DNA of 64,000 bases from Micromussa lordhowensis (Eukaryota > Cnidaria > Anthozoa > Scleractinia > Lobophylliidae), in contig OZ026607.1 in NCBI GenBank assembly GCA_964020085.1, positions 6,430,779-6,494,778 of the forward strand, read 5' to 3'. The notes under the pieces are model-generated. The model made no database searches, was not told the DNA's origin, and was given only the letters and a program-made list of their open reading frames with translations. Below are positions 10,561-22,316 of the stretch, one piece after another; within the stretch, counting starts at the first letter, position 1; each line of letters begins with the position of its first letter. A program made the position numbers and the translations under genes.

Positions 10561-13062
10561 ACAACTCTGCATAGCACTTGTTTGCCAAATTTACATAAAT
10601 TGTATAACGACTGCGAAAGATTAAGATCCGCTCATGGTGATCAACGTTTCAGAACAATTGTTTTGGATGTTTGCAGTAAAAGGCTATTTTACCCAGTACG
10701 CACTGGTTGCAACTCTAACACTAAACCTCATAAGCGTTTTATCAAAATCTATTTCCACAATAAAGGAATAGATAAGGTAAATTTAACAAACATTTTTCAT
10801 AACAAACTCGTTAAATCGAAAGTACCCATTTATTTTCAAGAGCAGGATCCCCCACTAATAAGCTATCGATACACCAGAAATATTTCTAGAAATGTGTTTA
10901 ATTACAATCAAACACTACAGAACATTGATGTAAATGATTTTGATACTACAACTTCATCATGCGAATGTGAATCGTCCGCCTTTCGCTACGCACATCATGG
11001 CCATGTTATAACCGGTGACCTGCGTATTGTTAAGAACAGAAGACTAAGACGTCTACTCGAGAAAGGACCGAAATACAGAGAGCAGAATACAATCGATTGG
11101 AACCTTAACAAGAAAATCTTAACAACGGCTGTAGACGACTACACCAAGAAATGGAGTCAACGAGAAGGAGCCCACGTGTCAGCTTTAGAGGAATGGTCCG
11201 AGACTGTAAAACTCATCATCAATAAAAGAATCAACACCTTACAGCGTCACAAAATTTCTGTGAGTCCTAAAATCTTAGAAGACAGTCACGTCAAGGCATA
11301 TTTGAAAGAGCTACACGAAAAGTACGTTCTAGTCCCTGCTGATAAAGCTGGAAACAACATCATTTTTGTTTGCAAGTATTATTACGTGCAAACTCTCATG
11401 AAAGAACTTGGCATTAATTCTACTACTACCATCAACTCTACATATGAAGCTCAAGACATCACCGCTGATGAAGTTATACGGAACCACGCAACAACTTTAG
11501 ACGACTTATTCACCATCACATTACATCAGAAGGAGAGAAATTTGCCTCAAATGTATTGGATACCTAAGCTTCACAAAACACCATACAAAGCACGCTTTAT
11601 TGCAGGATCAAGTTCTTGTTCCACTACTAAACTATCAAAATTACTTACAAATTGCCTCAAACTAGTTAAAAATCATTGTCATGCTTATTGTAAAACTATT
11701 CTACAAAGAACAGGTGTTAACAGCATGTGGATCATCAACAACTCACTGGATGTACTTCGTACTTTGCAAGACAAACGACTTTCGCTAAACCAGTTGAGCA
11801 CTTGGGACTTTTCAACTCTGTATACAAGCCTACCACACGCCAAACTTAAACTTCAACTGCATGATCTACTGGAAAGAGTTTTTAGTACCAGAGGAAAGAG
11901 CTTCATTGCAACCAACAACTACCACACTTTCTGGACAAATGATAGGAAGTCGTCGAAATACAGTTACTTCTCTTGTAGAGAACTGTGCCGTGCTATTGAC
12001 TTTCTTATCAACAACATCTACGTCCGTTTCGGAAACACAGTTTTTCGGCAAGTTATTGGTATACCAATGGGAACTAACAGTGCGCCTTTATTGGCTGATC
12101 TCTTTCTCCACACTTTCGAGTACGACTTCATGCTCAAGACTATGAAACAAGACATGTCAAAGGCCGTCACCTTCAGCAACACCTTTCGATATATCGACGA
12201 TTTATTCAGCGTCAACAATGCGAATTTTGGCAATTGTGTCCAGGAAATTTACCCATCAGAGCTGGAACTGAAAAATACTACCGTGGCTGAAAATGAGGTA
12301 TGTTACCTTGACACGAAGATCATACAGGGAGATGACAACACACCATATCGTATAAGTGTTTACGACAAGAGGGATGACTTCTCATTCCGGATTGTAAATT
12401 TTCCTCATATGGACAGCAACATCCCAGCCAAACCGGCCTATGGTGTTTACATATCTCAATTGGTACGATATGCTAGAATTTGCACATCCAAATTGGACTT
12501 TATAGACAGGCTTCGTAGTCTTTCTTCACGTCTTCATCATCAAGGCTTCAACACTACTGCGCTTCTCAAATCGTTTAACAAATTCTTCAAATGCCATGGT
12601 GAGATCATTCGCGTCAAATATGACATTACACTTCGAGAACTGAGATCAGCGGTTTGTGATTGAGAACCAACAATGTATCCTTTGTGTTTGTGTGTTTGTA
12701 ATAGTTAGGTCGTCTTCGTTGGCTCTGGTTTATGTGTGCGCGCTGCGTCCGGGTTTGTGGGTGCGCGCGCATTTTCATGTGTGTGCGCGTGTTTGGTTTG
12801 TTTCGTTGACGCGTATGTTTTGTTTGCAATTTAACGGTTTCAATTATATTGCGTTGTTTTCCTTGTTGCCTTTTCTTGTCAGTAACTGTGCTCACATCGT
12901 GGGTGGCTCCACCTGAAATGTTCTGCAATTGGTATAGGATTTAATGGAGCCGAAACCAATTGTAGAATTCCAAACATTTTAGGTATCCTACTGATGAACG
13001 GTTGTGGCAACTAGATATTTTTCCAGGAGCCAGCATTGAGATTGTGGTCTGTCCCCTTTGAA
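10561..13062 (+). mobile_element. Penelope-like retroelement insertion
   Basis: The flanks match an uninterrupted site at 2820-2830 (AGCTCA joined to GTTACATATACAG), so everything between was inserted. It carries the reverse transcriptase at 10582-12663. The 3' region (12664-13060) is GT-rich and noncoding, and no GIY-YIG endonuclease was found in it. No LTRs or poly(A) tail were seen. Confidence 0.75.
10582..12663 (+). CDS. Penelope-like reverse transcriptase, no GIY-YIG domain
   Basis: Open frame of 693 codons. Reverse transcriptase signatures in order: [13 protein letters not shown] (248-259), YWIPKLHK (325-332), [12 protein letters not shown] (408-419, motif A with D409), [14 protein letters not shown] (493-506), the catalytic YIDD (537-540) and YLDTK (575-579). 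The N-terminal part has [12 protein letters not shown] and KGPKYRE, found in a large cnidarian group of Penelope-like reverse transcriptases (recalled). The frame ends soon after the thumb, with no GIY-YIG endonuclease, so this is an endonuclease-lacking type or a 3'-truncated copy. The first codon here is TTG, not ATG; the frame stays open upstream into the flank, so the 5' end may be truncated. No internal stop or frameshift, which suggests a young copy. Confidence 0.85.
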   Translation: MPNLHKLYNDCERLRSAHGDQRFRTIVLDVCSKRLFYPVRTGCNSNTKPHKRFIKIYFHNKGIDKVNLTNIFHNKLVKSKVPIYFQEQDPPLISYRYTRNISRNVFNYNQTLQNIDVNDFDTTTSSCECESSAFRYAHHGHVITGDLRIVKNRRLRRLLEKGPKYREQNTIDWNLNKKILTTAVDDYTKKWSQREGAHVSALEEWSETVKLIINKRINTLQRHKISVSPKILEDSHVKAYLKELHEKYVLVPADKAGNNIIFVCKYYYVQTLMKELGINSTTTINSTYEAQDITADEVIRNHATTLDDLFTITLHQKERNLPQMYWIPKLHKTPYKARFIAGSSSCSTTKLSKLLTNCLKLVKNHCHAYCKTILQRTGVNSMWIINNSLDVLRTLQDKRLSLNQLSTWDFSTLYTSLPHAKLKLQLHDLLERVFSTRGKSFIATNNYHTFWTNDRKSSKYSYFSCRELCRAIDFLINNIYVRFGNTVFRQVIGIPMGTNSAPLLADLFLHTFEYDFMLKTMKQDMSKAVTFSNTFRYIDDLFSVNNANFGNCVQEIYPSELELKNTTVAENEVCYLDTKIIQGDDNTPYRISVYDKRDDFSFRIVNFPHMDSNIPAKPAYGVYISQLVRYARICTSKLDFIDRLRSLSSRLHHQGFNTTALLKSFNKFFKCHGEIIRVKYDITLRELRSAVCD

Positions 13063-13139
13063 TTACATATACAGTATATAGCCCGTTAATACGGCAATAA
13101 CAAAAACTCAGTCAGTCATTTTCGTATTAAAGAATCCAT
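13063..13139. other. Junction between the copy 2 flank and copy 3 intron
   Basis: The first part matches the pogo-like sequence at 2827-2925. At 13139/13140 it switches abruptly to sequence equal to intron 2 of copy 2 at about 6389. This is the deletion breakpoint that removed exons 1 and 2 of copy 3. Confidence 0.7.
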
Positions 13140-13732
13140 GTCTCAACTAACAGACACGTTAAACAAGTGACTTGGAAAAACATTTGACTATAAAATTGGC
13201 CTCGGCGCTTTCCTAGAATATTAAAATGACACTCACTGAAGGTAGGAGCGACCTGTTGAATGAGAGTCATTTTAAGATTCTAAGAAAGTGCCAAAGCAAA
13301 TTTGATTGCTTTAGTGTTTGAAATGCTTTATATTAAGAAACTCAAACCTATGAGTGTGAATGAATATGAATTGTTGTAGGTTTCTCAGGTAGCAAGAACT
13401 CGGTTGGTGAAAAGATATCTCAAGGAACAGGTCCCTTGCATACCTCTAAATGGAATCGATCCAACATTCTAAAGTGCTAATACCCTATTGCAGATCAAGG
13501 TTACTGAGTGATATTTTTGTAAAATTGTAATTGAATGAGTAAATAATGTTTGTGGTTGTTAGGTGATATCCTTAATCTTCGTACCTGATATGGACAGCCT
13601 TTCTGCCATATGTTAAAAAAAGCCCTAAGCACCGGCTTGACGAGTCACCAAACATCCTCAATATCTGATCAGGCATGCGCACACCAGTTCATCTTTCCCT
13701 CAACGAACAAATCAAATGTTTTTTTCTTAAAG

Positions 13733-13953
13733 GTCAATGGCCTCCTGGCCATTACTGTATTCTGGCCAGTGGAGCTTGTCCAGCCGGATTCACTCGTTCC
13801 CAGGGCCATATGCGAGCTCTGAAGATATATGCAGCCAGTTCCACTTACATCACCCAGGCCACGTTCGGAGACAGTAAGATTCAGTGTCATGGACCCTGCG
13901 GCCGGTATGGCCAGTGGATTGGAGAGCTTTACATCGCAGCGTGTTGCAAGTGA
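13733..13953 (+). CDS. ApeC-like copy 3, terminal exon only
   Basis: Same exon as 7496-7716, intact from the split Gly codon through GQWPPGHYC to AACCK and TGA, with no stop. Intron 2 sequence is kept only from 13140; exons 1 and 2 and the promoter are missing. The acceptor is TTCTTAAAG, weaker than the TTACAG of the other copies. The exon could still serve as an alternative last exon for copy 2, which lies 5' on the same strand, because the phase is the same; this is inference. Otherwise it is a 5'-truncated relic. Confidence 0.6.
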
Positions 13954-14920
13954 TGGACGACACGGAAAACCTTCGTTACCCGGCACAAGCAGTCCTACTT
14001 AATGGTGTTAAACAGTAGAATTTAGGGATATAGGACATAATAAAGAGCATGACAAAAATCAAAATGATGTTGTTCCAAGTTTATTTATAACACCATCAGC
14101 GACTACTGCACCTTCTGGCGATATCCATTGTAGAAATTATTTACGCTTGCTTATTTTGTGTTTAAAACTTGCCGAAATAAACTTACACCAGTTTCTGTGC
14201 CGGTCATCCCCCTTACTCATCCCCAGTCCTCTCTTAACAGAATTTCACTGACGGACGGGAAGCGCGCGAGGCGTTTTACCTAGTCTTCCTCGGTCGACTC
14301 TCGCTCATCACGAAGGCACGAAAGATGTCCAGTTATCAGCTACTGAAAGGAGTAAATTTTCGACATTTTCGACGAACGACGAAAAACTACCATCTAACTC
14401 AGGGCCTAGTTGTTAAAAGAGTCGGTAACACTATCAGCCGGAAAAATAGTTATTCAGTGGCTAAGTGTTGACAAAACAAACTATGCTATCCACTGAATAG
14501 TGATTTAGTAGGTGATAGCGTTGTGGACGCTTTGAACCATTGTAGCCGAGGGGACCTGCACCTTTCTGAAGGGCCTTTATAATTAGACAAACGAAACCAT
14601 AGCTAAAGAACGTAAATATTGTCCATGATGTAGCCCCGAGGATTAGCTTTTAATTAATACCCCGGTCCTCACTACGCCAGTGAAATTTCACTCTCAAAAC
14701 GCATCAAATGTTTTCCGTCCACACCATGCCGGTGAGATTTGGAAATGCAACAATAACCGGTCATTTTGGATGTGTGGTTGACGAAAACCTGGTCAGGGAA
14801 ATGATTACATCGTGTTACCATCGTTTTTGAAAAGCTACGTTTTCAAAATATTTTCCGGTTTAAACTAAAACGCAAACTGCTGGCGTTTTCAAATTCCTCC
14901 GATTTGAAGAGCGTTTGATA
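13954..14920 (+). repeat. 3' flank block of copy 3
   Basis: Matches 954-1910 and 8333-9075 closely and stops abruptly at about 14920, the right limit of this duplicated segment. Confidence 0.7.
14039..14044 (+). terminator. Polyadenylation signal AATAAA of copy 3
   Basis: AATAAA 86 bases after the stop, as in the other copies. Confidence 0.6.
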
Positions 14921-15659
14921 GATAGAATTTGCTCAAAAGTCATATAGGTTATTGAAAGGGGAAAAAATAGTTATTGTACTTTCGAACGTTTTTTTGTTTT
15001 TCATTCAGAACATTAACGAGTAACCATGACAAAACTGTAAGAAGATGTTAAGAAAATGTTAAACAATTTTTTTGCTTAATACAGAAACCTCTAGAAATCA
15101 TCCGTCACTTGTAAAGTCGACTTTTTATTCTCTATTGAAGACAAAAAAAGAACAAATAATAAAGCAACTAAACAAATGTTAGAAACTACAACTTGAATGG
15201 AATAATCTAATCTTAAATGACTAAAACAATCGTGCCTTAGTTGTTTTGACATATTATTTTAACGTTATTTTATTCTAGATCAGAGGTCCTATTTTGTATA
15301 GCGAAATATTATGTAAATTGCAATGAGATGCTTTTAAGTAATTAATGTATAAGCAAGCAAGTAAAGAGAAAATGAATGGAGTGGTCTTAGTCAATTTTTC
15401 AAAAGTCAAATATTTTATTGAAAGGGAAAAAAACTGTTATTGTACTTTTGAATGTTTTTGCTTTTGTACTTTTTTGCGTGGGCACGACCTTGCTTGAATA
15501 ACCAGGGCCATTAGAAAAGAATCTGAACCAGTTGACGCCCGCTGAAAAAGGAAGCGCTCCCGAGTTCCCTGGCGGAAAGGTTCACTGAACCTTCTTTAAA
15601 ATTGAATGTAAAAAAATAATAATTAATAATAAAAAATAAACTCGTATGACTTCAAAGAA
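14921..15659. other. No gene seen
   Basis: AT-rich sequence with a weak internal duplication (about 14930-15010 and 15390-15460 share AAAAGTCA.ATA and TTATTGAAAGGG). Partly similar to 20700-20950 in inverse orientation, so it may be part of the upstream block of the family. Confidence 0.4.
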
Positions 15660-15930
15660 CATGGTGTGAGAAATAAAGCGGTTTTAACTAGCAACTTTAC
15701 CCTTTGAAAGGTGATACTAGTTTGAGAATCGTATCCTCAGTTCTAATTGGTGTTTATTTAGATGAGGGTAACTAGTAAAACCAAAAATCCTTTGAATTAA
15801 CATTAACATGGACGGCCTATACATTAACTTTTTATCCAATAATTTTGAGTATTTCAAAGGAGACACAGCGCACATTGGAACGCGCCCATTATCTACTCTG
15901 TTGTAGTTTCTGCCCAGCTGATCTGCGCCC

Positions 15931-15985
15931 AACCTCGTTCCCAGAGCCTTTTCCCCGGCGGGGAAAAGGCCTTGGGAACGACGTT
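15931..15985. mobile_element. Small hairpin insertion
   Basis: AACCTCGTTCCCAGAGCC pairs with the downstream arm ending AACGACGTT around a GGC-rich centre. Same opening sequence as the hairpin at 2257-2329. Confidence 0.55.
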
Positions 15986-16149
15986 GAGCCGACGATATCA
16001 GTCGTAAAGATAAATTTTTTATAAGAATCCTAGCTTAAAAGAGAGTGCAAACTTTTGTCAATGACTGTACCTAGCCGCCCGAAAAGAAAATCGATGACTT
16101 CGTGAAGTGAAAGTGAAGAGAAATTCTCTAAAATCAGCTGTTCAAAACT

Positions 16150-16556
16150 TGGAAAACACTCAATTCGATATTTAGGTCCAAGACTCTGGAGTAAGATATC
16201 AAGTAAAGACAGATCGGCTTCCAGTCTTACGCAATTTAAGACCCGGATACGAAGTCTTGATTTGAGTGACATCTTGGAGGGATGTAGTGGCTGCTACCTT
16301 TGCAATTCTTAATTTTAAACTTTCTTAATTACTTTATTTTACTACAAGATTATTTGGAATTTTATAATTAGAATTTAGAGGTCAATAGTAGTTAGTAATC
16401 CTAGTCTTAGTAGATTCTAGTCTTAATTTCTTATTGATTCGTTTTGTATTTTTAGATCATATTTTAGATAGTTAGGTGTCCCCTATTAGCAGTGTGGAAT
16501 CCCCTCTGCTAGATTTTGACAGACACATAAATAAAGTCATTATTATTATTATATTA
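16150..16556 (+). mobile_element. 5'-truncated LINE 3' end with (ATT)n tail
   Basis: The upstream block reads directly from AACTTG to ATACCTCTGTTCC at 62635 and in copy 4; here about 400 bp intervene, ending in AATAAAGTC and (ATT)n. This is how CR1-like LINE 3' ends look. No reading frame is left. Confidence 0.55.
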
Positions 16557-16735
16557 TTGATACCTCTGTTCCAATGTTTGTATAAACGGATAGGGTCACT
16601 AATCAATCTTGATCCAGAAGCAAACAACCTTTTGAATATTGACTGATGATTTACTGCATGTTATACCAAAGCTGTCTAAATATGAGTCCACCAAAACCTT
16701 TTACTCTCAATCAGCTATCCGTACACACACAAAGC

Positions 16736-16950
16736 CACAATATTAACTACTTATTAACCGACAGTAAGGTCTTTTTGGCAAAAATCTTAGACCGAGACCT
16801 TGCCGTATTGACCGAGCGATAGCGAGATCAATAAGGCAAGGCCTAGGTTTGAGATTTTCCAATAAAGACCGAACTTTCGAGTTGTTTATTATTTAAGGAA
16901 TAGAAAACATGTGCCGCGTTTCTATCGAGCCTTAGAAACACGAGTGAAAG

Positions 16951-16981
<31 letters not shown>

Positions 16982-17780
16982 GAGCCGCAGGCGAGTGTTT
17001 CCACAGCTTTTGCGAGTTCTCCCAACCTTTCACGAGTGTTTCTATAACTCGATAGGAACACGGAGAACATGTTTTCTGTTTCTTTTAGAAAATACCGCGA
17101 CGAAGAAAAAGAGAAACAACTTGTTTACTTCGATCATCAAAATGTAAATTCTCTTTGTTCGCGCCATCATTGCGTCAACAGCTCGTGCTTGTTCTGTGTT
17201 TCTATCGAGTTTTAGATATAAATCTACTAGCGTTCTATCACGAAGGCCGTTCTCTTATTGGCTTCGCTACTCACTATCTATTCTGTGATAGATAGTGAGT
17301 AGCGTAACAGTGTGCACTTGTTAACAAAATGACGGCCGTTTCTTGGCGTTTTCGAAGTGTTGAGAAGAGGATTTAGATTAAGTTTTGAACGACTAGTAGA
17401 TTTATACTAAAACAATTAGATTATTCGCTCTCGATTTCTATTGCGCGATAGAAATCCCGAGCTCATAATCTTATTGTTAAATAGAAACACGATTTTAAAC
17501 CAATCAGCGTGCGTATTTGCTTTGGGTTATTTTCTAAATGACTTTTGGCTTGGCTCCAGCAAGTGGGCATCACGGTTGAGGAATGCCCCAGTATTAGCCA
17601 ATCACAGCGCGCATTATATCGGCTATAAACGCAAGTCATATAATGATATAAAATAAAATGATGTCAAGAAAATGTTAAACAAATTGTTTGCTTAATATGG
17701 AAACCACTAGAAATCATCTGTTTTTTGAAAAAGTCTACATTTTATTTTCCATCAACGAAAATAAAGTTAGAGGAACTACA
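16736..17780. mobile_element. Cluster of nested foldback sequences
   Basis: Several inverted repeats: 16764-16866 (TAAGGTCTTTTTGGCA pairing near TCCAATAAAGACC), 16900-17080 (arms around GAACACGAGCCGCAGG), and a perfect 16-bp stem at 17265-17304, itself flanked by TAGATATAAATCTACTAG and CTAGTAGATTTATACTA. They lie exactly between the promoter relic and the inverted copy 4. No gene seen. Confidence 0.6.
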
Positions 17781-18252
17781 ATGACAATGCAACACGAAAG
17801 ATGCCCAGTTATCAGCTACTGAAAGGAGTAAATCGGTATTAGAGATTTCCGACGAACGACGAAGAGCTACCATCTAACTCAGGGCCTAGTTGTTCAAAGA
17901 GTCGATGACACTATCAGCCGGAAAAATCGGTTATTCAGTTTCTAAGTTTTGACAAAACAAACTATGCTATCCACTGAATAGTGATTTAGCCAGGTGTCTT
18001 CGTGATAGCCGAGAGTCGACCGAGGGAGACTGGGTGAACCGCCTCGCGCGCTTCCCAACTGTTAAGAGAATACTGGGGATGAATCAGGTCTTAGATGGCA
18101 TTTCATGTGACCAGCACAGAAACTGGTGTCGGCAAATTTAAAACACAGAATAAGCAATCAGCTTGACAATAGATATCGCCAGAAGGTGCAGTAGCCGCTG
18201 ATGGTGTTATAAATAAACTTGGAACAACATCATTTTGATTTTTGTCATGCTC

Positions 18253-18258
18253 TTTATT
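18253..18258 (-). terminator. Polyadenylation signal of copy 4
   Basis: AATAAA on the minus strand, at the family position 3' of the stop. Confidence 0.55.
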
Positions 18259-18343
18259 ATGTCCTATATCCCTAAATTCTACTGTTTAACGCCATTATGT
18301 AGGACTACTTGTGCCGGGTAACGAAGGTTTTCTGTGTGCTCCA

Positions 18344-19742
18344 TCACTTGCAACACGCTGCGATGTAAAGCTCTCCAATCCACTGGCCATACCGGCCGCA
18401 GGGTCCATGACACTGAATCTTACTGTCTCCGAACGTGGCCTGGGTGATGTAAGTGGAACTGGGTCCATATATCTTCAGAGCTCGCATATGGCCCTGGGAA
18501 CGAGTGAATCCGGCTGGACAAGCTCCACTGGCCAGAATGCAGTAATGACCAGGAGGCTATTGACCTGTAAGAAAAACACATTTGATTTGTTCGTTAAGGG
18601 AAAGATGAACTGGTGTGCCTCATCAGATATTGAGGACGTTTGGTGACTCGTCAAGCCGGTGCCTAGGGCTATTTCGCTTCCCGCCTTGACTAGCCAATGC
18701 TATTTGCGGGAATCGACCATTTTGTATTTTTCTTTTGTCAAATAGTAAATAAAGTTGAAGTTTGAAAGTTGAAGTTGAAGACATTTCTGCTGGGAAACAG
18801 GACAGGTATGAATTTGTCATCAAGATGAAAAATTGTATTAAAAATGTTTATTTGTTAATTATTCACGTTGTGGCTTTGACGGTTCCAGTTGGGGTCTAAA
18901 AGATTGTTTTTTTTATTCCCCTGGCTAAAGGTCTCAAGCTGTCGACTGCTAACATTTACAACATTTATTAAAAACTTTCAGTTTCTCACTAGAAACGTGA
19001 CAGGTGTGCTATCAGCAATTTTCAATCGACCCCTGATAAAAGCTTTCATAAGTTTGTTTCGTGGGACATCACTTTCTTAATTTTCCACGGTTAGAAACTC
19101 CCAAAGAATGTTTGATGTGCAATTAAGGAAAATGTTCAAACTGACTTCACAAACTTACCAATGGATTGCTCCAGTTGTTGTTTAGTAGCAGCAAGGTCAA
19201 TTTTGACGGTGTTCAACGCGCTTTCCTGGTTCTGAAGGTAGGTTGCCAGGGCAGGTAAACACTGGGGCACCTGTTCAAAAGGGAAAGACCATTTTTTGAT
19301 ACTGGTAGAAAGTAGCTAGGTGCATTCTTTTTTACGCTTTATGGTAGTGTTAAGAATTACTCGCAGTTTATGTTATTTCTAAGGTGTGTTTGCGACTGAC
19401 CTTAAATTTGTTATTTTGGTCAATATGAGAATTGTTTCATCGCCTTTGACACTTCCCCGCCTTGAGAAAATTTTGTTACAACCCGAGAATTTGAGTTATC
19501 TTTATTTTACAAACACTGAATTCTACGGGAGGTTAACAGCAAGATGTGTGACACAGAAAAATATATAGTGAAAATAGCTGAGAGAAGAGATAATTCAAAG
19601 GTTGTTTGACGAAGTTAGCAACTCACACAAGTTCATTCAGAAGACAATTTAATGCTTCTATATCAAGACTCACCGACGCATGGGCTTCGCTTGGATCTTC
19701 CAAGAAGTAGACCAAGACAGCGAGGACGAGAAGGAGCTTCAT
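18344..19742 (-). pseudogene. ApeC-like copy 4, inverted, nonsense codon at the domain start
   Basis: Exons on the minus strand: 19742-19674 (signal peptide MKLLLVLAVLVYFL), 19270-19159 and 18564-18344, with intact GT..AG sites and phases. Exon 2 is 6 bases longer than in copy 2, adding two codons in the coiled coil (KQQLEQSI instead of KQEQSI). Exon 3 begins GQ followed by TAG where all other copies have TGG (Trp of WPPG; the TAG covers about 18560-18558). Downstream the Cys domain is fully preserved. The product would be a ~60-residue secreted coiled-coil peptide without the Cys domain. Most likely a young pseudogene. Recoding, editing or a short functional product are less likely options. 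Confidence 0.75.
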
Positions 19743-19889
19743 TTTCTGTCAGCTCAACAGAGGAACTTTGACACAAACGAACTTGTTGGAACGAGGACGA
19801 ACGCCAAATGGTGAATGACCCAGATAGCAAAGCACTATTATATCGATAACTGTGGGAAAATAAGGTGTGTGTTTACGGATAGCTGATTG
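19743..19889 (-). promoter_or_regulatory. Promoter and 5' UTR of copy 4
   Basis: Inverted version of the 5229-5375 block, with TATAATA at 19842-19836. It is as conserved as in copies 2 and 5 although the gene behind it carries a stop codon. Confidence 0.55.
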
Positions 19890-20950
19890 AGAGTAAAAGG
19901 TTTTTGTGGACGCATATTTAGACAGCTTTCGAAAGTTTGTGATATATAGAACACGCAGTGGGTTATCAGTCAACATTCAAAAGGGGGTTTGTGGATCAAG
20001 AATGACTAGTGACCCATTTGAGTAAACAAACATTGGAATAGAGGTATTAAGTTTTGAACAGCTGATTTCAAAAAACGTCTCTTCACTTTTGAAAAGTCGT
20101 CGATTTTTTCGGGTGGTTAGGTACAGTCACTGACAAAAATTGGTCTCCCTTTTAAGCTAGGATTCTCTCTAAAGATTTCTCTTTTCCTCTAACATCGCCC
20201 ACTCAGGTCAAAAGGGCTGAAAATCCGGGGGGGGGGAACTCCCATATGAAAAGGGATGGGATGCTCATCGGAAATTTGAATTAAACCCCAAAAGGAGACC
20301 AATCTGGACGCTGTTCGAGCTTTATTTGACCCCTAAAAAATATCACTTAAAACAGAATAGACTGCGATTACCAGCCGCTGTTCAATTCAGGAAAGGACCT
20401 TGTACACGCAGACGGACTCGAGAGATCAGCAGAAATCAAGCCTAAAAACGGAAATAAGAACTTTCTTTCATTATTATTTCTGCGAGCGCACTCTGAAGGA
20501 TAACTTGAAAGCTAAAAATAGTGACGTTTCGTCATCAACGCCCTAAGTCAAACCAGAAACCTTGATTTATTCCCCTAAGCGAGATGTCGAGCATCTCCGA
20601 GCTTTTCATATAGCAGTCCTGTTTTACTAGTTACCCCATCTGAATAATAACACATTAGAACTGAGGATACGATTTTCAAACAAGTATCACTTTTCAAACA
20701 GTAAAGTTGTTAGTTAAACGACTTTATTTTCCAAAAACCTTCAAAGTCCTTCGAGTTTTTGTTTCCTTTCAAATTCAATGAATGTAATAAAGGGTCAGAC
20801 AAAATGGTTCTTTTTCAGCGGTGGCCAAGTTTAGGTCCTGCTCTAACCCCTAGTTACTCAAGCAAAGACGTGCCCCCGCAAAAAAAGTACAAAATAAAAT
20901 TACAAATTTCAAAAGTACACTAACAATTTTTCTCCTTTCAATGAACCGAT
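19890..20950 (-). repeat. Upstream block of copy 4
   Basis: Inverse of the copy 5 upstream block (61770-62790). At about 19905 it shows the empty site of the insertion present at 62785-63855. No gene recognised. Confidence 0.65.
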
Positions 20951-21176
20951 ATGACTTTTGAAAAATTTAACAGATAAGTTTAAATATTTTCAGAATGGAC
21001 ATAGTGGCGTGAATTAATACGATTTAAGAGCAGAACATTTGCTTTTCCTTAACATGTTTGTTTAGAAATTAATTGCTTAGAAAAATCTCGTTTCAATTTA
21101 CACAATATATTCACTTTACAAAAACTGCTCGCCGGTCTTTTTACGTAAATCAAAATAAATTTACGTTAAAATAATT

Positions 21177-21660
21177 TTAGATTAGGTTATTCCTTACATT
21201 GCACAAAATATCCCTCTCCATCGGAGTTTCGTGGAGAACAGGATCTAGTGTCAGTATCTTCATGTACAATAAAGCTCCAAATTCATGCTCTTCCTCGACT
21301 TTGGATATAAGCCCCCTTAAATATTGGCTCGGTAACCTCAATTGCAAAAAAATCTGACTTCTTTTATTTAGCGTGTCCTCCATCCTTCTCAACTCAAGAT
21401 AGTGGTATAAAAGGTAGATTCAGACAGATTTCCCACTGATCTCAGATTTGTCCATTTATCTCAAACGAAAAACAAACATTCAGTTGCAACCCTGAAGAAA
21501 CTGTCAGTGATTTAATGATTTATCAATGATTTAATTTCACGCGATACCACCACGTAATTAAATCAAATCAAAGACGCCCTCTTCCTATCCTCTCTTAGCG
21601 TTCTGTTTTACCCAGTTGAGGAGCTGTGTTGTTATTCAAACTGAACTGTGCTCGTGATAG
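21177..21660 (-). repeat. Duplicated flank sequence
   Basis: Matches 52125-52585 on the same strand. It contains an open stretch starting ATGGAGGACACGC preceded by a TATA-like TTTTATACC, but the differences between the two copies are mostly amino-acid changing, so coding is doubtful. In the 52-kb copy a LINE is joined to it at about 52127; here the LINE is absent. Confidence 0.5.
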
Positions 21661-21782
21661 TGATTGAACACTCAAATCAAGGATTTCTGAAAGCTCTCCT
21701 GAAATTATGAACAGGTCATGCCGGTGGGAATTTTTCAAATAGGTTGTGTTCAATTTGAAATTCCCCTTAAAAACTTGAACTG

Positions 21783-21853
21783 GGCCAACAAGGAACCAAC
21801 TCGGGAAATGTTGCTGTTGGACATCAATGGAACTGCTAAGTACGGCAGACGAG
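21783..21853 (+). pseudogene. Decayed amidated-peptide module (relic 1)
   Basis: Reads GQQGTNSGNVAVGHQWN, as in the 93-bp repeats at 60547-61098, then TGC TAA instead of the Gly/Arg processing site. The following bases still spell GGCAGACGAG and the donor GTGTGT used by the live exons, but out of frame. No signal-peptide exon nearby. Flank is shared with relic 2 at 54.1 kb. Confidence 0.75.
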
Positions 21854-21859
21854 GTGTGT

Positions 21860-22316
21860 ACTAATTCTCTCGAAGAAGTGAAAAATTGAGCCCAAGAATC
21901 TACTTGGTGGATCTACTTGTAGTTAGCGCTTTCCAAAAGTTGCTCGGCAACTAAAAAAAATATTGCTCGACAACTTCTCATATTTGGCGCAACGTTTTTC
22001 GGTTCGAGCAACTTTTTGCATTTTGAGCAATTTCTAGTTTTCTACTAATTCTGAGAAATCGGAGTAGCTTTTAGTTTTTAAATTGGCCTTGCTTCTAAAT
22101 TTCACAATGTTTTAGTAGACAATTTATGAATTTCCTGTGAAAAAGGAGTCAACCGGAGCCGATTGGTTCAAGATGCATGCAGCCTTTGAGGGAATCCTGC
22201 ATACGTAATGAAGGGAATCCGGGGGAATCGTGCATACGTAATGAAGAGAATCCAGGGAAATCCAAAGGGAATCCACAAACGAGGCTTAAAAACAACATCA
22301 TATACTACTTAGGAGT
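21860..22316. other. No gene; short direct repeat
   Basis: A ~35-bp direct repeat at 22185-22250 (GAATCCTGCATACGTAATG and GAATCGTGCATACGTAATG). Nothing else recognised. Confidence 0.4.

Larger units (their letters stand above)
15660..16735 (+). repeat. Upstream-only relic of the ApeC-like gene
   Basis: Segments match the upstream regions of copy 5 (61770-61930, 62520-62780) and copy 4 (inverted, 19900-20700). It runs into the start of the promoter block at about 16705 (AATCAGCTATCCGTA) and then breaks off before the TATA box. No exon follows on this strand. Confidence 0.65.

Noticed and set aside
12664..13060. GIY-YIG endonuclease downstream of the Penelope-like reverse transcriptase
   Set aside because: The sequence is GT-rich and broken in all frames, and no endonuclease motif was found.
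711..18646. Antisense open frames over every ApeC-like terminal exon (for example 711-986, 7486-7749, 13669-13986, plus strand at 18311-18646)
   Set aside because: They mirror the conserved exon, start on rare codons and have no signal peptide or domain. The splice sites and Cys pattern are on the other strand.
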